From assembly GCF_038002605.1 (NCBI RefSeq), contig NZ_JBBOCT010000001.1, positions 2,542,001-2,606,000 of the forward strand: a DNA stretch of 64,000 bases. Direction: 5' to 3'. The stretch is from Bacillus sp. FSL K6-3431 (GTDB lineage Bacteria > Bacillota > Bacilli > Bacillales > Bacillaceae_C). Every line of letters begins with the position of its first letter. Within the stretch, counting starts at the first letter, position 1. The position numbers were made by a program, and so were the translations under genes. This document shows positions 28,106-36,883 of the stretch, in pieces. The notes beneath the pieces are model-generated. The model ran no database searches, was not told the DNA's origin, and worked only from the letters and a program-made list of their open reading frames with translations.

Positions 28106-30964
28106 TTAATTTTCTTCATTACCATACGTGTATGTTACGGGCTCTGACATATTACCACTGTAGTCTTCCATAACGATTGTGACTACACCGCTCTCTGACG
28201 GAACTTTAATATTCCTTGAGGCTGTGCTTGAATTTAAATAGCTTTTCCCTCTTGTTCCGTATGGGGTAGAAGTTGTATATTCATTCTGGAAAGTTAATGG
28301 CTTTCCATCCACATAAGCATACATTCTCCACCAATCTTCTTGTCTTGGAGCGTCAAGACTAATGTAGGAAGATGCACCACTCTTAGCAACTTTAATCTCG
28401 CCGCTGTATGGTTCAATGTTTACATCCTTTAGTTTACCTGTATAGAGAATAGGTTCACCTTGTTTGTTATTAGGTCCTACTACGGACAGAGCTAATGAAT
28501 ATTCCGAGCCATCTGCTATAGGGATAGCGATCTGAGTTGAGGTAGTTCGCATATCTACAGTCTTTTTAAAAGTCTCCTTTTTGGTACTGTTAATAAATGA
28601 AACTTCCAGGTTGATGCTAGAATATTTCATTTTTGGTTTTTTCCAACTTATATCTAAAGTTTCTACATTTGCAGATTGCATAAGGTTTCCACTTGGAGTC
28701 AAAGCTTCCTCTACAGTTATATCTCTTACCTTTGTCGAAAAATCATAACTAGTTGTTGCAGGTGTGCTCTCCGTTTTGTCTGCACCAACTGCTCTTAGCT
28801 CTAAGCTTACTATTTTCTTTTCACCATATAACGATTTGATATAGAATGTATCCCCATATGTTCCACCTAAGTATACTCTTTTACCGTTAGACAGGTTTGC
28901 ATATAAGTTATATTGTTTTACTTTGCTATAATCTTCTATATCCCAGGCTACTATCATTTCATTTGTATCGTGAGCTTTTTTCACTGTAAATCCTGTTGGT
29001 GTATCAGGGGTTACATCTGAGCCATTAGTAATTTTGATTTCCCCTATGTTCATTTGGTATTTTTCAATTACAGAACCTTCCTGTAGTCCAAATGATAATC
29101 CTATTGCTGAAATTTCTTTACCTGTAAACTTGCTTAAATCAAGCTCTTTAGTAACCCATTTTTTAGACTTTTTATTAGCCTCAGGAACGTTAATATATTC
29201 AATCTTATTGGGCTCATCTTTGAATATTAAACCGACTTTCATATTAGATTTATCTGTTTTCGATGATTTGTTGTACGCAATTGATAACTTGCTGTTTGCC
29301 TCTACGTCTAAATTAGTTTTATATAGGCGCAAGAAGTTTTCAGCATTAAGCTTACCTGTTACTACAAGTGAACTTCCACCATCATAAGCGCCAATTTTTT
29401 TATAGTCGTATGCTTCTGTATTATATTTTTTACCATAATCAAAGTCTACCGCAAGCTTGTTTTCACTTGTTGTGTCAATCCACCATTGCCATGTTGGAAG
29501 AATATCTTGAAGGTTAATATTTGACCATTGATTATCATTAATAACTTTACCCTTCTGATAATACTCCATACCGTGTCCTGTGTTAAAGTTTGTCGCAAAT
29601 GTTGAGTCGCTAATTACTGAACGCTCGCTTGCAAAATGTGCAACTCCGGCCCATCCACCAGCATTATCCGCGTCAACATCGGGTCTAGAATGCCCTGGTT
29701 TTTTCCCTGTATTAGTCGGATCCATTAAAACGCCTGAATAATACATTCTTTCCCGTTCTGCTACCATCCATTGATTTTCAGCCTCTTCTGCTTTCCGTTC
29801 TAAATTAAGTTGAATAAAATCACTAGGAGTGAACAACGCTACACTACCCATTAGATTACCAGTTTCATCAAGTAAGTTTTCAACATCACTCGCGGAACCA
29901 TGTGAACCGCTTAACTTTCCTTGGGCTGCTTCAACTCCGAAAAAAACTTGTTTAAAAGGGTCTATTCCTCTATCAGCAGCATGCTGTAAAGAAGTCTCAA
30001 TCCTGTTAGATCTAAACCAGTCATAATTTATAAAGAGGGAATCATTTACATTTCCATATTTATCATCTTTAATCCAGTGGCTGTTTTTTTCATTCAGCTG
30101 ATTTTGATATTGTAATCTACCGTCTGGAAGAATTGAGTCGTACGATTGAATATAAAGACCATTTTCCATTAGATATTTTGTAAACTGCTTATAGATAGGA
30201 ACATCAGCAGCAGGGACAGTTTCTTCTAAATTAATGAAAAAACCATCAAAACCATAATAATTTGCAAATTCAATTAGTTTTTTTCCAATTGGAAATTCGC
30301 CATTCTCATCTTGTGCAATCATCTGTTTAGGAGCTTGACCTGCACGTGGTAAAAATATAGCCCCTAGAGATTTAACCCCATTTTTATGTGCTGCATTGGT
30401 ATATGCAGGGTTAGGTACATTTATAATACCAAATTCGAAGAATCTATTTTGCCAAGGGCCTTCTGGTTCATAAAGACTCATGGGTACTCCTTTAGTTACT
30501 ACCCCATGCCATGAAGCATAGTAGTCTGTGTATTGCCAAAAGTTATATTGGTATTGGCTAAAATCATTATTATACGGCAGTCCTTCAAAAAAAGAGTTCC
30601 CGTAGTCACCTCCCATAACTAAAATTTCCGCTTCTGATTTAAGGTTTTGATTTGCCTGTGTTGCTGCTAATGGTTCTATACGCTCCTGAATAGGAACATT
30701 TGCACGCATTAATTCTGCATATGGGTCTGTTTCAGGTGACCACTTTTCGATATCATATATACGATGCCCAACCATACGGGGTTGATTGTCGCCTGTTGCA
30801 GCATCTCCTGTATATGGCCAAGTATCGGCTAACACAGCTCCTACACCTAGAATTCCAGCACTACTTAAAACTTGTACCAACATGAGGACTGCTACAAACA
30901 ATACTGTTATTCTTTTCATCTTGCTATTTTTATATAGTTTGTGACCTTTATACACCTTTTCCAC
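28106..30964 (-). CDS. Secreted GH85 endo-beta-N-acetylglucosaminidase
   Basis: 952 residues starting at GTG 30964 behind GAGGAAGG. The N-terminus carries a signal peptide (hydrophobic 19-44, likely cleavage after VLA at 44-46). The GH85 domain spans about 65-530, with catalytic N245 and E247 in FDGFFINLEE, and landmarks LAATQANQN, NFWQYTDYYASWHG, INVPNPAYTNAAHKNGV and LPTWQWW. A beta-sandwich module (about 540-655) and fibronectin-III-like modules (about 655-850 and beyond) follow. No LPXTG or S-layer anchor is visible, so it should be released. It would cleave the chitobiose core of N-glycans on external glycoproteins. It shares order and motifs with the cytosolic paralogue at 7054-9102. 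The cassette 2 regulator and importer lie downstream. Confidence 0.93.
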   Translation of the reverse strand: MEKVYKGHKLYKNSKMKRITVLFVAVLMLVQVLSSAGILGVGAVLADTWPYTGDAATGDNQPRMVGHRIYDIEKWSPETDPYAELMRANVPIQERIEPLAATQANQNLKSEAEILVMGGDYGNSFFEGLPYNNDFSQYQYNFWQYTDYYASWHGVVTKGVPMSLYEPEGPWQNRFFEFGIINVPNPAYTNAAHKNGVKSLGAIFLPRAGQAPKQMIAQDENGEFPIGKKLIEFANYYGFDGFFINLEETVPAADVPIYKQFTKYLMENGLYIQSYDSILPDGRLQYQNQLNEKNSHWIKDDKYGNVNDSLFINYDWFRSNRIETSLQHAADRGIDPFKQVFFGVEAAQGKLSGSHGSASDVENLLDETGNLMGSVALFTPSDFIQLNLERKAEEAENQWMVAERERMYYSGVLMDPTNTGKKPGHSRPDVDADNAGGWAGVAHFASERSVISDSTFATNFNTGHGMEYYQKGKVINDNQWSNINLQDILPTWQWWIDTTSENKLAVDFDYGKKYNTEAYDYKKIGAYDGGSSLVVTGKLNAENFLRLYKTNLDVEANSKLSIAYNKSSKTDKSNMKVGLIFKDEPNKIEYINVPEANKKSKKWVTKELDLSKFTGKEISAIGLSFGLQEGSVIEKYQMNIGEIKITNGSDVTPDTPTGFTVKKAHDTNEMIVAWDIEDYSKVKQYNLYANLSNGKRVYLGGTYGDTFYIKSLYGEKKIVSLELRAVGADKTESTPATTSYDFSTKVRDITVEEALTPSGNLMQSANVETLDISWKKPKMKYSSINLEVSFINSTKKETFKKTVDMRTTSTQIAIPIADGSEYSLALSVVGPNNKQGEPILYTGKLKDVNIEPYSGEIKVAKSGASSYISLDAPRQEDWWRMYAYVDGKPLTFQNEYTTSTPYGTRGKSYLNSSTASRNIKVPSESGVVTIVMEDYSGNMSEPVTYTYGNEEN

Positions 30965-31302
30965 TTTCCTTCCTCATATATATTTTTAAATGAAGATACA
31001 ATTACAAACGTTAGTATCAAGACATGAGTGAGTCCCTTTAATGGTTTTTCATAAGATACTCCTCCATTTCATAAAAATATACCACCGGTATAAGACACTC
31101 ATTTTGCCAATTTCTCCAAAAAACTTAGCCCTCACCTCCTTTGTTTCATTTCATAAGTCTTTCGAAAATAATCTCCGCTTCACATGTATTAGGTAGTAAT
31201 AGTTTATTGCGAAGGGAAAATATTTAAATATCACCAAACTCCAAACCCGTCATGAAACTCTTCGTTTAAAATCGACACCAAGTTATCTCTTCATTCTAAA
31301 AG
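30965..31302. other. Upstream region of secreted GH85
   Basis: AT-rich DNA with no gene. It should contain the GH85 promoter. A short hairpin ATACCACCGGTAT sits near 31079. Nothing else is recognised. Confidence 0.4.
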
Positions 31303-31318
31303 TTTACAATTTTGTAAA
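31303..31318. promoter_or_regulatory. Palindrome TTTACAA-TT-TTGTAAA
   Basis: Two 7-bp arms separated by two bases, lying between the divergent GH85 and nhaC genes, about 340 nt from the GH85 start. It is loosely similar to the palindrome before the other GH85 gene. Function is only inferred. Confidence 0.3.
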
Positions 31319-31345
31319 TTTATATTTCTTATACTATCAGCTGCA

Positions 31346-31361
31346 TTGTAAGCGCTATACT
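31346..31361. promoter_or_regulatory. Weak cre-like sequence
   Basis: TTGTAAGCGCTATACT has a perfect left half of the CcpA consensus but fails at two constrained right-half positions. It could serve either divergent gene. Confidence 0.25.
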
Positions 31362-31511
31362 TGATAAATCATATTTTAATTGGACTAATCATAGCAAACT
31401 TCCATCTTCTTGCTATACTGCAATATTCATTATCTGTAACTCCCTCTCAAATCCACTTATTATTAACGATAGCCGGGAACACTTCCCCATCGGCATAACT
31501 GTAAAAAAATC

Positions 31512-31633
31512 CATTAGTGCCTAGCACCGCAAAACATGTTATACTATGTTACATGTCCGCGTTGATACATTAAAGTAATATGTTGTTCCCTCTATTCTGA
31601 TGGGAATTTTTATTACAAAGGGAGTTTACATAA
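31512..31633 (+). promoter_or_regulatory. nhaC leader 1: promoter, conserved block and attenuator-like hairpin
   Basis: A -10 box TATACT lies at 31540-31545. A 44-nt block (31532-31575), starting AAACATGTTATACTATG and ending GATACATTAAAG, is identical in leader 2 at 35232-35275. It includes inverted CATGT/ACATG. Then TTCCCTC (31586-31592) pairs with GATGGGAA (31599-31606), leaving one bulged T, and is followed by TTTTTATT: a terminator shape placed before the RBS (AAAGGGAG) of nhaC 1. This suggests control by premature termination; the ligand or factor is unknown. Confidence 0.6.
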
Positions 31634-33037
31634 ATGAAAAAAGAAATGTCAATATGGTTGGCATTAATTCCGATAGTTGGATTAATTGGTTCTGCCACTG
31701 CTTCCATTTTCATATGGAAAGCTGGGATGCACGTCCCTTTATTGATCGGTGTTATCGCCGCGGCAATTGTTGCAGTTGTATGTGGATGGAGTTGGATGGA
31801 TGTTGAAAAAATGATGGTGAACGGTGTTGCTAGAGCATTACCCGCCGTTTTCATCTTACTCATCATTGGTATTATTGTAGGAACTTGGATCGCAAGTGGT
31901 GTCATCCCAACGATGATTTATTATGGGCTTTCCATTATTCACCCTGCATTTTTCGTTCCAATCGTCGCACTTGTGACAGGCATTGTTTCTATTACATTAG
32001 GAAGCTCTTTCACTTCGATTGCCACAATTGGACTTGCCTTTATGGTCATCGGAGAAGGGCTGGGCTTTTCTGCTGGACTCGTTGCAGGTGCAGTAATTTC
32101 TGGTGCTTATTTCGGTGATAAATTATCGCCATTATCCGACACAACTAACATTGCCCCTGTAATGGCCGATACAGACTTATTTAGCCACATAAAACATATG
32201 CTTTGGGACACCATTCCTGCATTTGTAATCGCCATTATCATGTATGGGATTGTTGGTTTTACTGTAGCGTCTAATAATACAGTAAATACAAGTACTATTG
32301 ACATTATTAATGGTGGTTTAAAAGACGTGTTTGTCATTCACCCACTATTATTACTTATGCCATTGCTCACAATCTTTTTAATGATGAAAAGAATTCCAGC
32401 CATTCCCGCTTTGATTGGAGTAGGTTTCCTTGGCGGGGTACTTGCGATCATTATTCAAGGAATACCAATATCAGAAGTAATTCAAATCATGACAAATGGA
32501 TTTTCAGTTACAACTGATGTTGATGCCGTTGACTCCTTATTAAATCGCGGTGGCTTAATGTCCATGTTAGGGACTGTCGCATTATTAACCATTGCGACCG
32601 CTTATGGAGGAATTTTAGAAGAAACCGGAGCTTTTGATGTGTTGACTGGAAAGATAATGGACAAGGTGCACTCCACTGGAATGCTTATTAGCTCAACGAT
32701 TCTGTCCACATTCATTGTTGCCTTCGCTAGCGGCGCTCAATTTCTAGCAATTATTTTACCTGCAAGAACATTTGCGAAAAAGTATAAAGAAATGGGTATC
32801 GATACGAAGAACCTGTCACGCAGTGTAGAAGCTGCAGGCACAGTCGGAATAAACCTCGTTCCCTGGGGTGTCCCTGCCGTATTTGCCATGGGTATCCTCG
32901 GTGCCAGTCCAGGAGAATTCATTCCTTATAGCTTCTTTGTATTCCTTGTACCATTGATCAATATTATTTTCGGCTTCACTGGTTGGACAATTACAAAAAA
33001 GCAATATGCTGAAACGAAAGGAAATACATCACTATGA
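31634..33037 (+). CDS. NhaC-family Na+/H+ antiporter 1
   Basis: 467 residues, almost entirely hydrophobic, with about 11-12 predicted membrane helices. Family landmarks are the ITLGSSFTSIATIG segment, GAYFGDKLSPLSDTTNIAP (the polar, conserved core of NhaC) and a C-terminal SVEAAGTVGINLVPWGVPAV segment. It should exchange sodium for protons, although some NhaC-type proteins move amino or organic acids. The ATG follows AAAGGGAG. Its stop overlaps the ATG of the PqqB-like gene by 4 nt (ATGA), indicating translational coupling. It is regulated through the conserved leader just upstream. A closely similar copy lies at 35351-36751. Confidence 0.88.
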   Translation: MKKEMSIWLALIPIVGLIGSATASIFIWKAGMHVPLLIGVIAAAIVAVVCGWSWMDVEKMMVNGVARALPAVFILLIIGIIVGTWIASGVIPTMIYYGLSIIHPAFFVPIVALVTGIVSITLGSSFTSIATIGLAFMVIGEGLGFSAGLVAGAVISGAYFGDKLSPLSDTTNIAPVMADTDLFSHIKHMLWDTIPAFVIAIIMYGIVGFTVASNNTVNTSTIDIINGGLKDVFVIHPLLLLMPLLTIFLMMKRIPAIPALIGVGFLGGVLAIIIQGIPISEVIQIMTNGFSVTTDVDAVDSLLNRGGLMSMLGTVALLTIATAYGGILEETGAFDVLTGKIMDKVHSTGMLISSTILSTFIVAFASGAQFLAIILPARTFAKKYKEMGIDTKNLSRSVEAAGTVGINLVPWGVPAVFAMGILGASPGEFIPYSFFVFLVPLINIIFGFTGWTITKKQYAETKGNTSL

Positions 33038-33903
33038 GTGAAGTTATTGTAAATGTTTTAGGGACAGCGCAAGATGCTGGCGTACCACATCCAAACTGTT
33101 TTTGTGAAAATTGCAGCCGTGCGCTCGAAGACCCAAGTTTTAAACGATTAGCCGCCTCTTTAGCTATTATTCTACCAGCTGAACGAAAATGGCATTTGCT
33201 AGATGCTACACCTGATTTAAAAGAACAAATGGCTAGATTACAATTAAAATATCAGCTACAAACACAGTTAATGGATAGTATCTTTCTATCCCACGCACAT
33301 ATGGGGCATTATCCAGGATTATTATTTCTAGGTCGTGAAGCAATTGGAGCGAAAGAAGTCCCAGTAATGGCAGGAAAACAGATGAAACGGCTATTAGAAA
33401 GTCACGCACCATGGAGTCAATTAACAAAACTTAGAAATATCGATGTGAATGGAATGGAAAATGGCCAAGTCGTACGGATTGATCCGCAAGTAACTGTCAC
33501 ATTTATAGAGGTTCCACATAGAAACGAATTCTCTGAGACTTTTGCCTTTTTGATCGAAGGACCGAAAAAGAAATTACTCTACGTTCCAGATATTGACCGC
33601 TGGGAACAATGGGATCAAGACCTCGACAAGATTTGCGAAGAGGTGGATATTTGCTTACTTGACGGCACCTTTTACTCCTCTAAAGACCTTGAGAAAATAG
33701 GCCGCGATTATCGAGAGATACCACATCCCGTGATGACAGAAACAATGGACAGACTTCAAGATTTAGCTGAACAAAAGGAAATATATTTTACCCATGTCAA
33801 CCATTCCAATCCAGCTATTCATAGAAATAATGAAGTGAGAAACATAATTGAATCAAGGGGCTTTCACATCGCTGAAGAAGATATGGAGTTCAAGTTGTCT
33901 TAA
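33034..33903 (+). CDS. PqqB-like metallo-beta-lactamase-fold hydrolase
   Basis: 289 residues. It begins with VNVLGTAQDAGVPHPNCFCENC, including Cys22, Cys24 and Cys27, as in PqqB-type proteins. The MBL metal motif appears as LSHAHMGHYPG (H87, H89, H92), with further ligands likely at D197 (VPDIDRW region) and H273 (THVNHSNP). PqqB takes part in pyrroloquinoline quinone formation in Gram-negatives, but no other pqq gene is here, so a hydrolase or oxygenase role on a small molecule is more likely. Translation is coupled to nhaC 1 by a 4-nt overlap. The product may act on a molecule the transporter handles (inference). Cytosolic. Confidence 0.78.
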   Translation: MSEVIVNVLGTAQDAGVPHPNCFCENCSRALEDPSFKRLAASLAIILPAERKWHLLDATPDLKEQMARLQLKYQLQTQLMDSIFLSHAHMGHYPGLLFLGREAIGAKEVPVMAGKQMKRLLESHAPWSQLTKLRNIDVNGMENGQVVRIDPQVTVTFIEVPHRNEFSETFAFLIEGPKKKLLYVPDIDRWEQWDQDLDKICEEVDICLLDGTFYSSKDLEKIGRDYREIPHPVMTETMDRLQDLAEQKEIYFTHVNHSNPAIHRNNEVRNIIESRGFHIAEEDMEFKLS

Positions 33904-33919
33904 TGCATTGGATTCACTA

Positions 33920-35040
33920 GATGGGGGTGTCGGCTTTTTAGGAGCCCCTCCCGATTTTATCATATCATCCTCATCGCGAAAAAGGCACGACCTGGTCATC
34001 GGACGCACTTCGATTTCCCTCCCTGCAAAAAAGCAGGACTATGGTAAATCGAACGTCTATCGATTGCCCCTCCCTGCGAAAAAAGCAGGACTATGGTAAA
34101 TCGAACGTCTACCGATATCCCCTCACTGCAAAAAAGTAGAACTAAGGTAAATCGAACGCCTACCGATATCCCCTCCCTGCGAAAAAAGCAGGAACAAGGT
34201 AAATCGAACGTCTACCGATATCCCCTCACTGCAAAAAAAGTAGAACTAAGGTAAATCGAACGTCTGCCGATATCCCCTCCCTGCGAAAAAAGCAGGAATA
34301 AGGTAAATCGAACGCCTACCGATTGCCCCTCCCTGCGAAAAAGTCAGGAATAAGGTAAATCGAACGCCTACCGATTGCCCCTCCCTCCGAAAAAAACAGG
34401 ACTAAGGTAAATCGAACGTCTACCGATATCCCCTCACTGCAAAAAAGTAGAACTAAGGTAAATCGAACGCCTACCGATATCCCCTCCCTGCGAAAAAAGC
34501 AGGAATAAGGTAAATCGAGCGCCTACCGATTGCCCCTCCCTCCGAAAAAAGCAGGAACAAGGTAAATCGAACGTCTGCCGATATCCCCTCCCTGCGAAAA
34601 AAGCAGGAATAAGGTAAATCGAACGCCTACCGATTGCCCCTCCCTGCGAAAAAAGCAAGAACAAGATAAATCGAACGTCTATCGATTGCCCCTCCCTCCG
34701 AAAAAAGCAGGAATAAGGTAAATCGAACGCCTATCGATTGCCCCTCCCTGCGAAAAAAGCAGGACTATGGTAAATCGAACGTCTATCGATTGCCCCTCCC
34801 TGCGAAAAAAGCAGGACTATGGTAAATCGAACGTCTATTGATTGCCCCTCCCTGCGAAAAAAGCAGGAATAAGGTAAATCGAACGCCTACCGATTGCCCC
34901 TCCCTGCGAAAAAGACACTCCCAAGGTCAATTGAGCGCACCCCACTCCAATCAATTGACATTTTTTTTAAATGAGAGCAAGATGAAAAATCAGCTAAAAG
35001 CCGTTTTACCAATTTTCCCTGCTTATCGGACAGCTCCATC
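33920..35040. repeat. 52-bp tandem-repeat element B (about 17 units) with terminal inverted repeats
   Basis: GGTAAATCGAAC-type cores recur from 34043 to 34873 (34043, 34095, 34146, 34198, 34250, 34302 and so on) with steps of 52 and two of 51. A degenerate final copy is at 34925. Units differ by point changes, for example AGGACTATGG against AGGAATAAGG. The leader at 33936-34010 and trailer at 34920-35040 match element A. The left end GATGGGGGTGTCGG and the inverse of the right end, GATGGAGCTGTCCG, form imperfect terminal inverted repeats. The element fills the gap between the PqqB-like gene and nhaC 2. No spacers, so it is not a CRISPR array. Confidence 0.87.
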
Positions 35041-35214
35041 TTTTTGTGATTCATGAGCATGTACTTGATAAATTAGAATCTTGTTTGAAGCACTTTTTTA
35101 ATAAAAGCGGTACTATTAAAGCACCAAATCATCATTAAATACGAGATAATATGTATAAACATCCCATTAGGTTAATTCCCTTTCTAGTATGAATAGTATG
35201 CAAATTAATCCTAT

Positions 35215-35350
35215 TAGTGCCTACCAGATCGAAACATGTTATACTATGTTACATGTCCGCGTTGATACATTAAAGCGCGCAGTTATTACGCATGCCATTC
35301 CCTCCTTTCGGATGGGGGTTTTTATTTTTTTATAAAGGGAGTTTATATAA
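35215..35350 (+). promoter_or_regulatory. nhaC leader 2: promoter, conserved block and attenuator-like hairpin
   Basis: TATACT is at 35240-35245, and the 44-nt block 35232-35275 is identical to leader 1. CCCTCC (35300-35305) pairs with GGATGGG (35310-35316), keeping the bulged T of leader 1 while the stem bases differ. A T-rich tract (TTTTTATTTTTTTAT) follows before the RBS AAAGGGAG. A conserved stem with changed bases supports an RNA or termination function. Confidence 0.6.
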
Positions 35351-36751
35351 ATGAAAAAAGAAATATCAATCGGGATAGCACTAATTCCGATACTTGGATT
35401 AATTGGTTCTGCCATCGCTTCTATTTTCATCTGGAATGCTGGCATGCATATCCCATTATTGATCGGCGTTATAGCAGCAGCTATAGTTGCTGTGATATGT
35501 GGATGGAGCTGGATTGACGTAGAGAAAATGATGGTGAATGGTGTTGCTCGAGCTTTACCTGCTGTGTTCATCTTATTTATAATCGGCATCATTGTAGGTA
35601 CTTGGATTGCTAGTGGTGTTATCCCAACGATGATTTATTATGGTCTTTCGATCATTCACCCAGCGTTTTTCGTCCCAATCGTTGCACTTGTTACTGGCAT
35701 TGTTTCCATTACACTAGGTAGCTCTTTTATTTCCATTGCTACAATTGGCATTGCCTTCATGGTCATTGGAGATGGATTAGGTTTCTCCGCGGGTCTTGTT
35801 GCCGGAGCGGTGATTTCAGGTGCTTACTTCGGAGATAAATTATCGCCATTGTCCGATACAACCAATATCGCACCTGTCATGGCAGACACAGACTTATTTA
35901 GCCATATAAAGCATATGCTTTGGGATACGATCCCAGCATTTGTCATTGCCATTATCATGTACTGGGGTGTTGGATCTTTTGTAGCATCTAATAATACGGT
36001 AAATACTGATGCAATTGACATCATTAAAACTGGCTTACAGGATCTATTTATTATTCATCCATTGTTATTACTTATGCCGCTATTTACAATCTTTTTAATG
36101 ATCAAGCGCATTCCCGCCATCCCTGCATTAATTAGTGTAGGTTTTCTTGGCGGTATCATTGCGATCATTGTTCAAGGTATATCTGTGTCGGAAGTCATTC
36201 AAACGATGACAAGTGGATTTTCTGTTTCTACCGGTGTCGATGCAGTTGATTCCTTATTAAATCGAGGTGGCTTAATGTCTATGCTAGGCACTGTTGCAAT
36301 ACTAATTATTGCGACTGCTTTTGGAGGCATATTAGAAGAGACGGGCGTTTTTGTTACATTGACAGGAAAAATAATGGACAAGGTGCGTTCCACCGGATCA
36401 CTTATTAGCTCAACAATTTTGTCCACATTCGTTATTGCTTTTGCAAGCGGCGAACAATTTTTATCGATTATTCTACCAGCAAGAACATTTACAGAAAAGT
36501 ATAAAGAGATGGGGATCGATACGAAAAACCTATCACGAAGTGTAGAGGCCGCTGGAACAGTCGGAATCAACCTTGTTCCATGGGGGGTAACTGCTGTATT
36601 TGCCACAAATATGCTTGGTGCTAGTCCAGGCGAATTTATCCCATTTAGCTTCTTTGTTTTTCTTGTGCCACTTCTTAATGTGATCTTTGGCTTTACAGGT
36701 TGGACCATTGCCAAAAAAGAATATGATGAAACCAAGGAGATATATCGCTAG
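35351..36751 (+). CDS. NhaC-family Na+/H+ antiporter 2
   Basis: 466 residues, a close paralogue of the protein at 31634-33037: same length, same helices, same GAYFGDKLSPLSDTTNIAP core and the SVEAAGTVGINLVPWGV segment. Differences are scattered, including SSFISIATIGIAFM against SSFTSIATIGLAFM and GEQFLSIILP against GAQFLAIILP. It should also be a cation/proton antiporter at the cytoplasmic membrane. Unlike copy 1 it has no coupled PqqB-like partner: the next gene is on the other strand. The duplicated segment includes the leader. A terminator follows at 36836. Confidence 0.88.
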   Translation: MKKEISIGIALIPILGLIGSAIASIFIWNAGMHIPLLIGVIAAAIVAVICGWSWIDVEKMMVNGVARALPAVFILFIIGIIVGTWIASGVIPTMIYYGLSIIHPAFFVPIVALVTGIVSITLGSSFISIATIGIAFMVIGDGLGFSAGLVAGAVISGAYFGDKLSPLSDTTNIAPVMADTDLFSHIKHMLWDTIPAFVIAIIMYWGVGSFVASNNTVNTDAIDIIKTGLQDLFIIHPLLLLMPLFTIFLMIKRIPAIPALISVGFLGGIIAIIVQGISVSEVIQTMTSGFSVSTGVDAVDSLLNRGGLMSMLGTVAILIIATAFGGILEETGVFVTLTGKIMDKVRSTGSLISSTILSTFVIAFASGEQFLSIILPARTFTEKYKEMGIDTKNLSRSVEAAGTVGINLVPWGVTAVFATNMLGASPGEFIPFSFFVFLVPLLNVIFGFTGWTIAKKEYDETKEIYR

Positions 36752-36835
36752 GAATATATTTGATTACTGAAGTACCACGCCAAACGCGTGGCTGTTTAGC
36801 AAAAGGAATTTTGACACATACTACAACTGATTAAA

Positions 36836-36869
36836 AAAACACGATGCGAATGAAATGCATCGTGTTTCT
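36836..36869. terminator. Bidirectional terminator between nhaC 2 and the chemoreceptor
   Basis: AAACACGATGC pairs with GCATCGTGTTT (ending 36867) around GAATGAAAT. A- and T-rich flanks serve convergent nhaC 2 and the chemoreceptor gene. Confidence 0.85.
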
Positions 36870-36883
36870 ATTTAATTATTCTT

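Noticed and set aside
33034..33903. Calling the MBL gene pqqB with a role in PQQ synthesis
   Set aside because: No pqqA, C, D or E gene is near, so resemblance alone does not support that pathway.
33848..34664. Open frames across element B
   Set aside because: They are by-products of the repeat; the 52-bp period shifts the frame each unit and there is no RBS or family match.
20860..34930. The 52-bp arrays as CRISPR arrays
   Set aside because: Units are contiguous and near-identical throughout, with no unique spacers, and no cas genes are in the window.
36199..36735. 178-codon frame antisense to nhaC 2
   Set aside because: Complement of a conserved membrane protein gene; no start signals.
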